The translations under genes and the position numbers were made by a program. The notes under the pieces were generated by a model that was not told the DNA's origin, made no database searches, and worked only from the letters and a program-made list of their open reading frames with translations. DNA of 64,000 nucleotides from NCBI RefSeq assembly GCF_029360665.1, contig NZ_JARDUB010000005.1, positions 33,163-97,162 of the forward strand, written 5' to 3'. Source of the DNA: Eudoraea chungangensis (GTDB taxonomy: Bacteria; Bacteroidota; Bacteroidia; Flavobacteriales; Flavobacteriaceae). Of the stretch, positions 54,683 to 64,000 are shown piece after piece (within the stretch, counting starts at the first letter, position 1; the number at the start of each line of letters is the position of its first letter).

Positions 54683-56695
54683 CTATCTATTAATATAAAT
54701 GTATCCGGATAATGATTTCATTATTCCGTTTTCGTTTTCGTATTCTAAAATGTAAAAATATGTGCCAGCAGGAAGCATATTATCCTGATCAACGGTTACT
54801 CTTCCTTGTGAGCTTCCATCAAAAACATTGCCAGCAGTGTCATAGGCACTTGTAGCAAAAACTTGAACGCCCCACCTATTGTATATTCTTATGGTATTAT
54901 TTGGAAAGTTTTCAAGACCATCAATGGTGAGTACATCATGAATTCCATCTCCATTTGGGGTAACAACATTAAATATTTCTATGTCGTCCTCGCTAAAATT
55001 AGCCTCTAGATAATCCGGAATACCATCAGCATCCATATCATCGTTCGCGTAATTTCGATCGGCATTGGCATCTTCATCTATGCTGAGAATTAAATCATTA
55101 TCGTCATCAATATCCCTATAGTCCAATTCCAAATCCCCATCTGTATCCGGCAAATCATTTTGCGGGTCGTCTATTTCGTCATTAACGTCATCATCAATAG
55201 CCACCGATCCTTCAAAACCGTCATCTAAGCCATCATCGTCTTTATCCGATCCAATAAAGGTTACATCAGGAATCCCGTCGCGGTTAAAGTCGTGCGCTTC
55301 AATTATATCCGGAATATTATCATTATCACTGTCGGGATCAACATAATCAGGTAATCCATCACCATCAGAATCTACCGGAATAATTCCTAAACCACCGCCA
55401 TTTTCATAAGCGTCATCCAAACCGTTGGAGTCAATATCTTGATTTGATGGAGCAATGTAGTTATTTGTGGTTTGCGCTTCTATATTGTCCGGAATTCCAT
55501 CATCATCACTGTCAATATCCATAAAATCCGGAATACCATCCAAATCACTATCGGTTGGATTTGTTAAAGGATCATTATCTAAATCTGAGTTTAAATCCTC
55601 AAAACTGTCTACAATTCCGTCGTTGTCTGTATCCAGATTAATCACTTCTGGGTTAACCATGATTGAAACCGTCGCAGTGCTGCAGTTCGATGCTGCATCA
55701 CATAGGGTATATGTAAAAGAATCCGGTCCTAGATACCCAGGGTTAGGTGTATAATTAAAAATATCATCCAGCACATTTGTTGGTGTTCCATTATCATTAA
55801 TCACTACACTTCCATCGGTGGTATTTGTAAATGTAAGAAGTGCGTCCACAGGAACGTCATTATCATTATCTAAGAAAGGTATATCTAAAGGAATGTCTAC
55901 TGTTCCTGCTATAAAATCATCAATGGCATCTAAAATCGGTAATACATCTACATCAACTGTAGCTGTACTACAGTCGCCTCTGTCATTACAAACGGTATAA
56001 TCAAAGGAATCACTACCATTGTAATCAGGGTCGGGCGTATACGTTACAATATCATCCGTAGGGTCATTAGGAGTACCATTATTGTTTATAGAAACCGTGC
56101 CATTTAGTGGATCCGTGGTATTCAATGTTCCTATTAAAGGGATATCTGAGTCATTGTCGTAAATCGGTACAATTATGGAAGTATCCTCATCAAGAACAAT
56201 GAGATCATCCACTAAGGTTGCCGCCTGTTGCAAGCAGACTACTGTAAATCCTGGGAGATCCATAGAATTCCCAGCTTTGGTTATCGTAGCTACGTATCTA
56301 ACAACAGAAGTTGTTGAAGTAACTACCGGTCTTAATGGATCTCCGGTAACCGCTGGAGACCATGAAACTGTTGATGATCCGGTAACATTTGAAGAAATAT
56401 CCAAAGTAACCTGATTATCTGGTGTAGTACAATCCGTTAACACAAAATATCCTGTAGCATTTGAACCACAAAGTGTACCATCATAAGTTGCATAATATAC
56501 TCCTGGTATACTTGTCTCGTAAAAGAAATCAGTAGCTAGAACTGTAGACGGATTACTTGCTTCATACCATCTATAATTATTTTCTCCATTACCCGATGGA
56601 GCCTGTAAAAGAAATTGTGCATTGACCTGAGCTATACCCCATATCGCCAGGACAATAGAGAATAATAGATTTTTATTTTTATAGATCAATTTCAA
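54683..56695 (-). CDS. Secreted protein with cadherin/Ig-like and thrombospondin type 3-like repeats and a T9SS type B sorting domain
   Basis: 670 residues. A signal peptide (QVNAQ) leads. Two tandem modules (about 165-250 and 255-345) follow the YNGSDSFDYTVCN/YLGPDSFTYTLCD pattern of Ig-like/tandem cadherin-like repeats. Then about 355-560 holds thrombospondin type 3-like calcium motifs (DSDDDGIPD, DSDGDGLPDYVDPDSDND). The C-terminus (about 575-670: VVTPNGDGIHDVLTIDGL, IRIYNRWGVQVF, YIYINR) is the gliding-motility type B sorting domain. It is the middle gene of the operon. Confidence 0.92.
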   Translation of the reverse strand: MKLIYKNKNLLFSIVLAIWGIAQVNAQFLLQAPSGNGENNYRWYEASNPSTVLATDFFYETSIPGVYYATYDGTLCGSNATGYFVLTDCTTPDNQVTLDISSNVTGSSTVSWSPAVTGDPLRPVVTSTTSVVRYVATITKAGNSMDLPGFTVVCLQQAATLVDDLIVLDEDTSIIVPIYDNDSDIPLIGTLNTTDPLNGTVSINNNGTPNDPTDDIVTYTPDPDYNGSDSFDYTVCNDRGDCSTATVDVDVLPILDAIDDFIAGTVDIPLDIPFLDNDNDVPVDALLTFTNTTDGSVVINDNGTPTNVLDDIFNYTPNPGYLGPDSFTYTLCDAASNCSTATVSIMVNPEVINLDTDNDGIVDSFEDLNSDLDNDPLTNPTDSDLDGIPDFMDIDSDDDGIPDNIEAQTTNNYIAPSNQDIDSNGLDDAYENGGGLGIIPVDSDGDGLPDYVDPDSDNDNIPDIIEAHDFNRDGIPDVTFIGSDKDDDGLDDGFEGSVAIDDDVNDEIDDPQNDLPDTDGDLELDYRDIDDDNDLILSIDEDANADRNYANDDMDADGIPDYLEANFSEDDIEIFNVVTPNGDGIHDVLTIDGLENFPNNTIRIYNRWGVQVFATSAYDTAGNVFDGSSQGRVTVDQDNMLPAGTYFYILEYENENGIMKSLSGYIYINR

Positions 56696-56722
56696 ATTCC
56701 TTTTTTTAGAGACTTAGCCTGA

Positions 56723-59700
56723 TTATCGTACGACAAAAACTACGTTAATTAATGAATTATAGTCAGCTGGTTGCCCAATTATGTCATAAGTCATTACTCC
56801 TGTTGCACTAATAGAAACATTGGCAAAAACCGCTGGATCGTAGTAGGTAACGTAGTAGTATAATTCGTTAGAAGCATATGTTGGTATGGCCGTCGGAGCT
56901 CCAGCACTTGCAGCAGAGGAGGGCAAAGTCATGCCATATTGATCTAAGTATTGTTGGTAAAGATTTTCTGTAAATCCGGTACCATTTGCCGAGGCATTTA
57001 TGGCTATTGATGGAGGATAAAATATACGGGCTGCTTTTGAGGTAATAGGAGCAATTGCCTGAATTACTTCTTCCACAGTAGTCTCGTTTGTAGGCGATAC
57101 AACTCCCCCTTCATTTACATCAATTGAGGTTCTTAAAGATACTTCATCATCAAACTGGTCGTCTGTGCCTAAGTCGGCCAAGGCTACCGATAAAGTTCCA
57201 TCGCTATCTGTAATTTCCAGATTAGCTCCGTTAACTGCAAATCCAGTGTTTACCTCGTTGGAAGCATCTGCATCTGCATCGTCTACGTTTAGGTTTAAGG
57301 TACTACCATCTTCTATGGTAATATTACCCGCTGCACCAGTGGTGCTGATATCCTGGTCGTCTGTGCTTATGTCGGCCAAGGCTACCGATAAAGTTCCATC
57401 GCTATCTGTAATTTCCAGATTAGCTCCGTTAACTGCAAATCCAGTGTTTACCTCGTTGGAAGCATCTGCATCCGCATCATCTACATTTAAGTTTAAGGTA
57501 CTACCATCTTCTATGGTAATATTACCTGCTGCACCCGTAGTGCTGATATCCTGGTCGTCTGTACTTACGCCACTAATATCTATTACTTGATTGCCTCCGC
57601 CATCGGTGATAGTAAGATCTGTACCGTCGAAGCTAATTCCTGTGTTAAATTCGTTGGAAGCATCTGCATCCGCATCGTCTACGTTTAGGTTTAAGGTACT
57701 ACCATCTTCTATGGTAATATTACCCGCTGCACCCGTGGTGCTGATATCCTGATCGTCTGTGCCTAAGTCGGCCAAGGCTACCGATAAAGTTCCATCGCTA
57801 TCTGTAATTTCCAGATTAGCACCGTTAACTGCAAATCCAGTGTTTACCTCGTTGGAAGCATCTGCATCCGCATCATCTACGTTTAAGTTTAAGGTACTAC
57901 CATCTTCTATGGTAATATTACCTGCTGCGCCAGTGGTACTGATATCCTGATCGTCTGTACTTACGCCACTAATATCTATTACTTGATTTCCTCCACCATC
58001 GGTGATAGTAAGATCTGTACCGTCGAAGCTAATTCCTGTGTTGAATTCGTTGGAAGCATCCGCATCCGCATCGTCTACGTTTAAGTTTAAGGTACTACCA
58101 TCTTCTATGGTAATATTACCTGCTGCACCCGTAGTGCTGATATCCTGATCGTCTGTACTTACGCCACTAATATCTATTACTTGATTTCCTCCACCATCGG
58201 TGATAGTAAGATCTGTACCGTCGAAGCTAATTCCTGTGTTAAATTCGTTGGAAGCATCAGCATCCGCATCGTCTACGTTTAAGTTTAAGGTACTACCATC
58301 TTCTATGGTAATATTACCTGCTGCACCAGTGGTGCTGATATCCTGATCGTCTGTACCTAAGTCGGCCAAGGCTACCGATAAAGTTCCATCGCTATCTGTA
58401 ATTTCTAGATTAGCACCGTTCACTGCAAATCCAGTGTTTACCTCGTTGGAAGCATCTGCATCCGCATCGTCTACGTTTAGGTTTAAGGTACTACCATCTT
58501 CTATGGTAATATTACCCGCTGCACCCGTAGTGCTGATATCCTGGTCGTCTGTACTTACGCCACTAATATCTATTACTTGATTTCCTCCGCCATCGGTGAT
58601 AGTAAGATCTGTACCGTCGAAGCTAATTCCTGTGTTGAATTCGTTGGAAGCATCAGCATCCGCATCGTCTACGTTTAAGTTTAAGGTACTACCATCTTCT
58701 ATGGTAATATTACCTGCTGCACCAGTGGTGCTGATATCCTGGTCGTCTGTGCTTATGTCGGCCAAGGCTACCGATAAAGTTCCATCGCTATCTGTAATTT
58801 CCAGATTAGCACCGTTAACTGCAAATCCAGTGTTTACCTCGTTGGAAGCATCTGCATCTGCATCATCTACGTTTAAGTTTAAGGTACTACCATCTTCTAT
58901 GGTAATATTACCCGCTGCACCCGTAGTGCTGATATCCTGGTCGTCTGTACTTACGCCACTAATATCTATTACTTGATTGCCTCCGCCATCGGTGATAGTA
59001 AGATCTGTACCGTCGAAGCTAATTCCTGTGTTAAATTCGTTGGAAGCATCCGCATCCGCATCGTCTACGTTTAAGTTTAAGGTACTACCATCTTCTATGG
59101 TAATATTACCTGCTGCACCAGTGGTGCTGATATCCTGGTCGTCTGTGCCTAAGTCGGCCAAGGCTACCGATAAAGTTCCATCGCTATCTGTAATTTCCAG
59201 ATTAGCTCCGTTAACTGCAAATCCAGTGTTTACCTCATTGGAAGCATCTGCATCTGCATCATCTACGTTTAGGTTTAAGGTACTACCATCTTCTATGGTA
59301 ATATTACCCGCTGCACCAGTGGTGCTGATATCCTGATCGTCTGTGCCTAAGTCGGCCAAGGCTACCGATAAAGTTCCATCGCTATCTGTAATTTCCAGAT
59401 TAGCTCCGTTAACTGCAAATCCAGTGTTTACCTCATTGGAAGCATCTGCATCCGCATCATCTACATTTAAGTTTAAGGTACTTCCATCTTCTATGGTAAT
59501 ATTACCTGCTGCACCAGTGGTACTGATATCCTGGTCGTCTGTGCCTAAGTCGGCCAAGGCTACCGATAAAGTTCCATCGCTATCTGTAATTTCCAGATTA
59601 GCTCCGTTAACTACAAATCCAGTGTTTACCTCGTTGGAAGCATCTGCATCCGCATCGTCTACGTTTAAGTTTAAGGTACTACCATCTTCTATGGTAATAT

Positions 59701-62700
59701 TACCTGCTGCACCAGTGGTACTGATATCCTGGTCGTCTGTGCTTATGTCGGCCAAGGCTACCGATAAAGTTCCATCGCTATCTGTAATTTCTAGATTAGC
59801 ACCGTTCACTGCAAATCCAGTGTTTACCTCGTTGGAAGCATCTGCATCCGCATCGTCTACGTTTAAGTTTAAGGTACTACCATCTTCTATGGTAATATTA
59901 CCTGCTGCACCAGTGGTGCTGATATCCTGGTCGTCTGTGCTTATGTCGGCCAAGGCTACCGATAAAGTTCCATCGCTATCTGTAATTTCTAGATTAGCAC
60001 CGTTCACTGCAAATCCAGTGTTTACCTCGTTGGAAGCATCTGCATCCGCATCGTCTACGTTTAGGTTTAAGGTACTACCATCTTCTATGGTAATATTACC
60101 CGCTGCACCCGTAGTGCTGATATCCTGGTCGTCTGTACTTACGCCACTAATATCTATTACTTGATTTCCTCCGCCATCGGTGATAGTAAGATCTGTACCG
60201 TCGAAGCTAATTCCTGTGTTGAATTCGTTGGAAGCATCAGCATCCGCATCGTCTACGTTTAAGTTTAAGGTACTACCATCTTCTATGGTAATATTACCTG
60301 CTGCACCAGTGGTGCTGATATCCTGGTCGTCTGTGCTTCCAGTAGCTACTTCATCGATAGCTGCTTGCACAGTTGAAGCCGTTAGTCCGGAAGTTGTATT
60401 GTCATATGGATTTGTCAATGCCGTAGTATTTATTACCACATCACTCCCATCATTATTAGTAAACGTATAGGTACCATTACCATTATCCGTAATATCTGAT
60501 TTATTAACTGTCTGCGGAACACCATTTTCATTGGTGTAGGTGAAACTACCATTAGCATTATCCACTAAATTTGTAATTGTCTCGGATATGGTAACAGAGG
60601 CAACATTCAAATATAAAGCCCCATCTGAACCAGATGCCAGATCATTGTTTGCATCGGTACTTATAAGATTATCTGAAAGGGTGCCACCGCCATCGGTAAT
60701 TTCAAGACTACCCGCGTTCATTGCAACTGCAGTGTTATATTCATTGGTCGCATCTGCATCTGCATCATCTACGTTTAAGTTTAAGGTACTACCATCTTCT
60801 ATGGTAATATTACCCGCTGCACCAGTGGTGCTGATATCCTGGTCGTCTGTGCTTATGTCGGCCAAGGCTACCGATAAAGTTCCATCGCTATCTGTAATTT
60901 CCAGATTAGCTCCGTTAACTGCAAATCCAGTGTTTACCTCGTTGGAAGCATCAGCATCCGCATCGTCTACGTTTAAGTTTAAGGTACTACCATCTTCTAT
61001 GGTAATATTACCTGCTGCACCAGTGGTGCTGATATCCTGATCGTCTGTGCTTATGTCGGCCAAGGCTACCGATAAAGTTCCATCGCTATCTGTAATTTCT
61101 AGATTAGCTCCGTTAACTGCAAATCCAGTGTTTACCTCGTTGGAAGCATCTGCATCTGCATCATCTACGTTTAGGTTTAAGGTACTACCATCTTCTATGG
61201 TAATATTACCTGCTGCACCAGTGGTGCTGATATCCTGGTCGTCTGTGCTTACGCCACTAATATCTATTACTTGATTGCCTCCGCCATCGGTGATAGTAAG
61301 ATCTGTACCGTCGAAGCTAATTCCTGTGTTGAATTCGTTGGAAGCATCTGCATCCGCATCGTCTACGTTTAGGTTTAAGGTACTACCATCTTCTATGGTA
61401 ATATTACCTGCTGCACCCGTGGTGCTGATATCCTGATCGTCTGTACCTAAGTCGGCCAAGGCTACCGATAAAGTTCCATCGCTATCTGTAATTTCCAGAT
61501 TAGCACCGTTAACTGCAAATCCAGTGTTTACCTCGTTGGAAGCATCAGCATCCGCATCGTCTACGTTTAGGTTTAAGGTACTACCATCTTCTATGGTAAT
61601 ATTACCCGCTGCACCAGTGGTGCTGATATCCTGATCGTCTGTGCCTAAGTCGGCCAAGGCTACCGATAAAGTTCCATCGCTATCTGTAATTTCCAGATTA
61701 GCTCCGTTAACTGCAAATCCAGTGTTTACCTCGTTGGAAGCATCAGCATCCGCATCATCTACGTTTAAGTTTAAGGTACTACCATCTTCTATGGTAATGT
61801 TTCCTGCTGCACCCGTGGTGCTGATATCCTGGTCGTCTGTACTTACGCCACTAATATCTATTACTTGATTTCCTCCACCATCGGTGATAGTAAGATCTGT
61901 ACCGTCGAAGCTAATTCCTGTGTTGAATTCGTTGGAAGCATCTGCATCCGCATCGTCTACGTTTAGGTTTAAGGTACTACCATCTTCTATGGTAATGTTT
62001 CCTGCTGCACCCGTAGTGTTGATATCCTGGTCGTCTGTGCTTCCAGAAGCTACTTCATCGATAGCTGCTTGCACAGTTGAAGCCGTAAGTCCGGAAGTTG
62101 TATTGTCATATGGATTTGTCAATGCCGTAGTATTTATTACTACATCACTCCCATCATTATTAGTAAACGTATAAGTCCCATTGCCATTATCCGTAATATC
62201 TGATTTATTAACTGTCTGCGGAGCACCACTTTCGTTGGTGTAGGTAAATGTACCATTAGCATTATCCACTAAATTTGTAATTGTCTCGGATATGGTAACA
62301 GAGGCAACATTCAAATACAAAGCCCCATCTGAACCAGATGCCAGATCATTATTTGCATCGGTACTTATAAGATTATCTGAAAGAGTGCCACCGCCATCGG
62401 TAATTTCAAGACTACCCGCGTTCATTGCAACTGCAGTGTTATATTCATTGGTCGCATCTGCATCTGCATCGTCTACGTTTAAGTTTAAGGTACTACCATC
62501 TTCTATGGTAATATTACCTGCTGCGCCAGTGGTGCTGATATCCTGATCGTCTGTACTTACGCCACTAATATCTATTACTTGATTTCCTCCACCATCGGTG
62601 ATAGTAAGATCTGTACCGTCGAAGCTAATTCCTGTGTTGAATTCGTTGGAAGCATCTGCATCCGCATCGTCTACGTTTAGGTTTAAGGTACTACCATCTT

Positions 62701-64000
62701 CTATGGTAATATTACCTGCTGCACCAGTGGTGCTGATATCCTGATCGTCTGTACTTACGCCACTAATATCTATTACTTGATTTCCTCCACCATCGGTGAT
62801 AGTAAGATCCGTGCCGTCGAAGCTAATTCCTGTGTTAAATTCGTTGGAAGCATCTGCATCCGCATCATCTACGTTTAAGTTTAAGGTACTACCATCTTCT
62901 ATGGTAATATTACCTGCTGCACCCGTAGTGCTGATATCCTGATCGTCTGTACTTACGCCACTAATATCTATTACTTGATTTCCTCCACCATCGGTGATAG
63001 TAAGATCTGTACCGTCGAAGCTAATTCCTGTGTTAAATTCGTTGGAAGCATCTGCATCCGCATCATCTACATTTAGGTTTAAGGTACTACCATCTTCTAT
63101 GGTAATATTACCCGCTGCGCCAGTGGTACTGATATCCTGGTCGTCTGTACCTAAGTCGGCCAAGGCTACCGATAAAGTTCCATCGCTATCCGTAATTTCC
63201 AGATTAGCTCCGTTAACTGCAAATCCAGTGTTTACCTCGTTGGAAGCATCTGCATCTGCATCATCTACGTTTAAGTTTAAGGTACTACCATCTTCTATGG
63301 TAATGTTACCTGCTGCACCCGTAGTGCTGATATCCTGATCGTCTGTGCTTCCAGTAGCTACTTCATCGATAGCTGCTTGCACAGTTGAAGCCGTAAGTCC
63401 GGAAGTTGTATTGTCATATGGATTTGTCAATGCCGTAGTATTTATTACCACATCACTCCCATCATTATTAGTAAACGTATAGGTACCATTACCATTATCC
63501 GTAATATCTGATTTATTAACTGTCTGCGGAACACCATTTTCATTGGTGTAGGTGAAACTACCATTAGCGTTATCCACTAAATTAGTTACTGTTTCTGCTA
63601 TTGTTACCGAGGCAACATTCAAATACAAAGCCCCGTCTGAACCTGCTAATATGTCATTATTAATATCCGTACTTATAAGATTATCTGAAAGGGTACCACC
63701 ACCATCGGTAATTTCAAGACTACCCGCGTTCATTGCAACTGCAGTGTTATATTCATTGGTCGCATCTGCATCCGCATCGTCTACGTTTAAGTTTAAGGTA
63801 CTACCATCTTCTATGGTGATATTACCGGCTGCACCCGTCGTACTGATATCCTGATCGTCTGTACTTCCCAACACAACTTCGTCAATAGCCGCCTGTACAT
63901 CCGTGGCGGTTAAGCCAGAGGTAGTATTGTCATATGGGTTAGCACTTGCATTGGTATCAATTATTTGTGCTGTGCCACTCTCATCAGTATACGTATAAGT
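56723..64000 (-). CDS. Giant tandem-repeat surface protein (N-terminus beyond the window)
   Basis: About 2425 residues lie in the window; the frame stays open to base 64000. About 29 units sharing the STDDQDIST and NVDDADADA cores (typically 66 residues) are arranged as types A (EFNTGISFDG), B (EVNTGFAVNG) and three long type C units of about 172 residues (EYNTAVAMN plus YDNTTSGLTASTVQAAIDEV). Types A and B carry about 14 acidic residues and no Lys, Arg, His or Cys. A nonrepetitive C-terminal region of about 145 residues (FDDEVSLRTS to INVVFVVR) lacks a recognisable type A or B sorting domain. It ends 27 bases before the type B protein gene. Probably exported or displayed; mechanism unknown. 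Confidence 0.93.
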   Translation of the reverse strand, partial: TYTYTDESGTAQIIDTNASANPYDNTTSGLTATDVQAAIDEVVLGSTDDQDISTTGAAGNITIEDGSTLNLNVDDADADATNEYNTAVAMNAGSLEITDGGGTLSDNLISTDINNDILAGSDGALYLNVASVTIAETVTNLVDNANGSFTYTNENGVPQTVNKSDITDNGNGTYTFTNNDGSDVVINTTALTNPYDNTTSGLTASTVQAAIDEVATGSTDDQDISTTGAAGNITIEDGSTLNLNVDDADADASNEVNTGFAVNGANLEITDSDGTLSVALADLGTDDQDISTTGAAGNITIEDGSTLNLNVDDADADASNEFNTGISFDGTDLTITDGGGNQVIDISGVSTDDQDISTTGAAGNITIEDGSTLNLNVDDADADASNEFNTGISFDGTDLTITDGGGNQVIDISGVSTDDQDISTTGAAGNITIEDGSTLNLNVDDADADASNEFNTGISFDGTDLTITDGGGNQVIDISGVSTDDQDISTTGAAGNITIEDGSTLNLNVDDADADATNEYNTAVAMNAGSLEITDGGGTLSDNLISTDANNDLASGSDGALYLNVASVTISETITNLVDNANGTFTYTNESGAPQTVNKSDITDNGNGTYTFTNNDGSDVVINTTALTNPYDNTTSGLTASTVQAAIDEVASGSTDDQDINTTGAAGNITIEDGSTLNLNVDDADADASNEFNTGISFDGTDLTITDGGGNQVIDISGVSTDDQDISTTGAAGNITIEDGSTLNLNVDDADADASNEVNTGFAVNGANLEITDSDGTLSVALADLGTDDQDISTTGAAGNITIEDGSTLNLNVDDADADASNEVNTGFAVNGANLEITDSDGTLSVALADLGTDDQDISTTGAAGNITIEDGSTLNLNVDDADADASNEFNTGISFDGTDLTITDGGGNQVIDISGVSTDDQDISTTGAAGNITIEDGSTLNLNVDDADADASNEVNTGFAVNGANLEITDSDGTLSVALADISTDDQDISTTGAAGNITIEDGSTLNLNVDDADADASNEVNTGFAVNGANLEITDSDGTLSVALADISTDDQDISTTGAAGNITIEDGSTLNLNVDDADADATNEYNTAVAMNAGSLEITDGGGTLSDNLISTDANNDLASGSDGALYLNVASVTISETITNLVDNANGSFTYTNENGVPQTVNKSDITDNGNGTYTFTNNDGSDVVINTTALTNPYDNTTSGLTASTVQAAIDEVATGSTDDQDISTTGAAGNITIEDGSTLNLNVDDADADASNEFNTGISFDGTDLTITDGGGNQVIDISGVSTDDQDISTTGAAGNITIEDGSTLNLNVDDADADASNEVNTGFAVNGANLEITDSDGTLSVALADISTDDQDISTTGAAGNITIEDGSTLNLNVDDADADASNEVNTGFAVNGANLEITDSDGTLSVALADISTDDQDISTTGAAGNITIEDGSTLNLNVDDADADASNEVNTGFVVNGANLEITDSDGTLSVALADLGTDDQDISTTGAAGNITIEDGSTLNLNVDDADADASNEVNTGFAVNGANLEITDSDGTLSVALADLGTDDQDISTTGAAGNITIEDGSTLNLNVDDADADASNEVNTGFAVNGANLEITDSDGTLSVALADLGTDDQDISTTGAAGNITIEDGSTLNLNVDDADADASNEFNTGISFDGTDLTITDGGGNQVIDISGVSTDDQDISTTGAAGNITIEDGSTLNLNVDDADADASNEVNTGFAVNGANLEITDSDGTLSVALADISTDDQDISTTGAAGNITIEDGSTLNLNVDDADADASNEFNTGISFDGTDLTITDGGGNQVIDISGVSTDDQDISTTGAAGNITIEDGSTLNLNVDDADADASNEVNTGFAVNGANLEITDSDGTLSVALADLGTDDQDISTTGAAGNITIEDGSTLNLNVDDADADASNEFNTGISFDGTDLTITDGGGNQVIDISGVSTDDQDISTTGAAGNITIEDGSTLNLNVDDADADASNEFNTGISFDGTDLTITDGGGNQVIDISGVSTDDQDISTTGAAGNITIEDGSTLNLNVDDADADASNEVNTGFAVNGANLEITDSDGTLSVALADLGTDDQDISTTGAAGNITIEDGSTLNLNVDDADADASNEFNTGISFDGTDLTITDGGGNQVIDISGVSTDDQDISTTGAAGNITIEDGSTLNLNVDDADADASNEVNTGFAVNGANLEITDSDGTLSVALADISTDDQDISTTGAAGNITIEDGSTLNLNVDDADADASNEVNTGFAVNGANLEITDSDGTLSVALADLGTDDQFDDEVSLRTSIDVNEGGVVSPTNETTVEEVIQAIAPITSKAARIFYPPSIAINASANGTGFTENLYQQYLDQYGMTLPSSAASAGAPTAIPTYASNELYYYVTYYDPAVFANVSISATGVMTYDIIGQPADYNSLINVVFVVR
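57155..63866 (-). repeat. Long array of near-identical 198-base and about 517-base coding repeats
   Basis: The array encodes the repeat region of the giant protein. Standard units are 198 bases; long type C units lie near 60335-60850, 62035-62540 and 63350-63866. Copies differ mostly by scattered synonymous changes in shared combinations (for example CCCGTAGTG versus CCAGTGGTG), as expected from duplication and gene conversion. Such arrays are prone to length change and to assembly collapse. Confidence 0.95.

Noticed and set aside
57165..63854. Many plus-strand open frames through the repeat array, up to 273 codons
   Set aside because: They are antisense shadows of the giant gene, kept open because the same 198-base unit repeats in frame; their repeated products have no start or promoter context.
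56723..64000. Prophage tail fibre or trimeric autotransporter as identity of the giant gene
   Set aside because: No phage genes, no YadA-type anchor, and the neighbours are type IX secretion genes; the VQAAIDE motif alone is not enough.

Overview
The window looks like a chromosomal segment of a marine-type flavobacterium (Bacteroidota, family Flavobacteriaceae; genus not determined). Reasons: low GC; TAnnTTTG promoter elements with weak Shine-Dalgarno signals; PorP/SprF, gliding-motility C-terminal, DUF2911, DUF4295, DUF5916 and DUF4369 genes; an rpmB-rpmG-DUF4295 cluster; and a flavobacterial carotenoid locus. I see no insertion sequence, prophage, CRISPR array or rRNA operon.

Layout. 1-5.5 kb: ribosome hibernation factor, a DoxX-like membrane protein, a LytTR regulator with a MacAB-like ABC export operon, and a small helical protein; four FNR-type dyads sit at the same distance from promoter elements in front of these units. 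5.6-10.4 kb: tRNA-Leu(GAG), a DUF1080 lipoprotein, and the carotenoid locus (CarH-like regulator, crtI, crtB, crtZ; no crtY). 10.4-17.5 kb: TlpA-like protein lacking one catalytic Cys, aconitase, a methyltransferase, MoxR ATPase and two SurA/PpiC-type chaperones. 17.8-20.9 kb: a serine hydrolase running into the antisense of a broken fasciclin gene, then an ECF sigma/anti-sigma pair. 20.9-32 kb: housekeeping genes (rimO, DUF2911, ftsY, ribosomal proteins, cinA, HPt, FAH, exonuclease, E2, recR, Na+/solute symporter). 32-50.9 kb: TonB-type receptor, FabH, ABC1 kinase/TetR pair, HtpG, AraC regulators, cupin/MOSC, AlkB, DUF5916, DUF819 and DUF4369 genes. 51-53.6 kb: a tight operon idi-queD-bcp-manA-small protein.

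53.7-64 kb, all on the minus strand: a three-gene surface operon. It has a giant protein that enters from beyond the right edge and holds about 29 near-identical units rich in Asp and free of basic residues, then a protein with thrombospondin type 3-like repeats and a type IX secretion type B sorting domain, then a PorP/SprF partner. This is the most unusual system in the window.

Secondary points of interest are the FNR-like mini-regulon at the left end, a pair of similar structured intergenic elements (32.2 kb and 42.7 kb) each ending in an intrinsic terminator, and the fasciclin deletion scar. Functions are assigned from motifs read by eye; no database search was possible.
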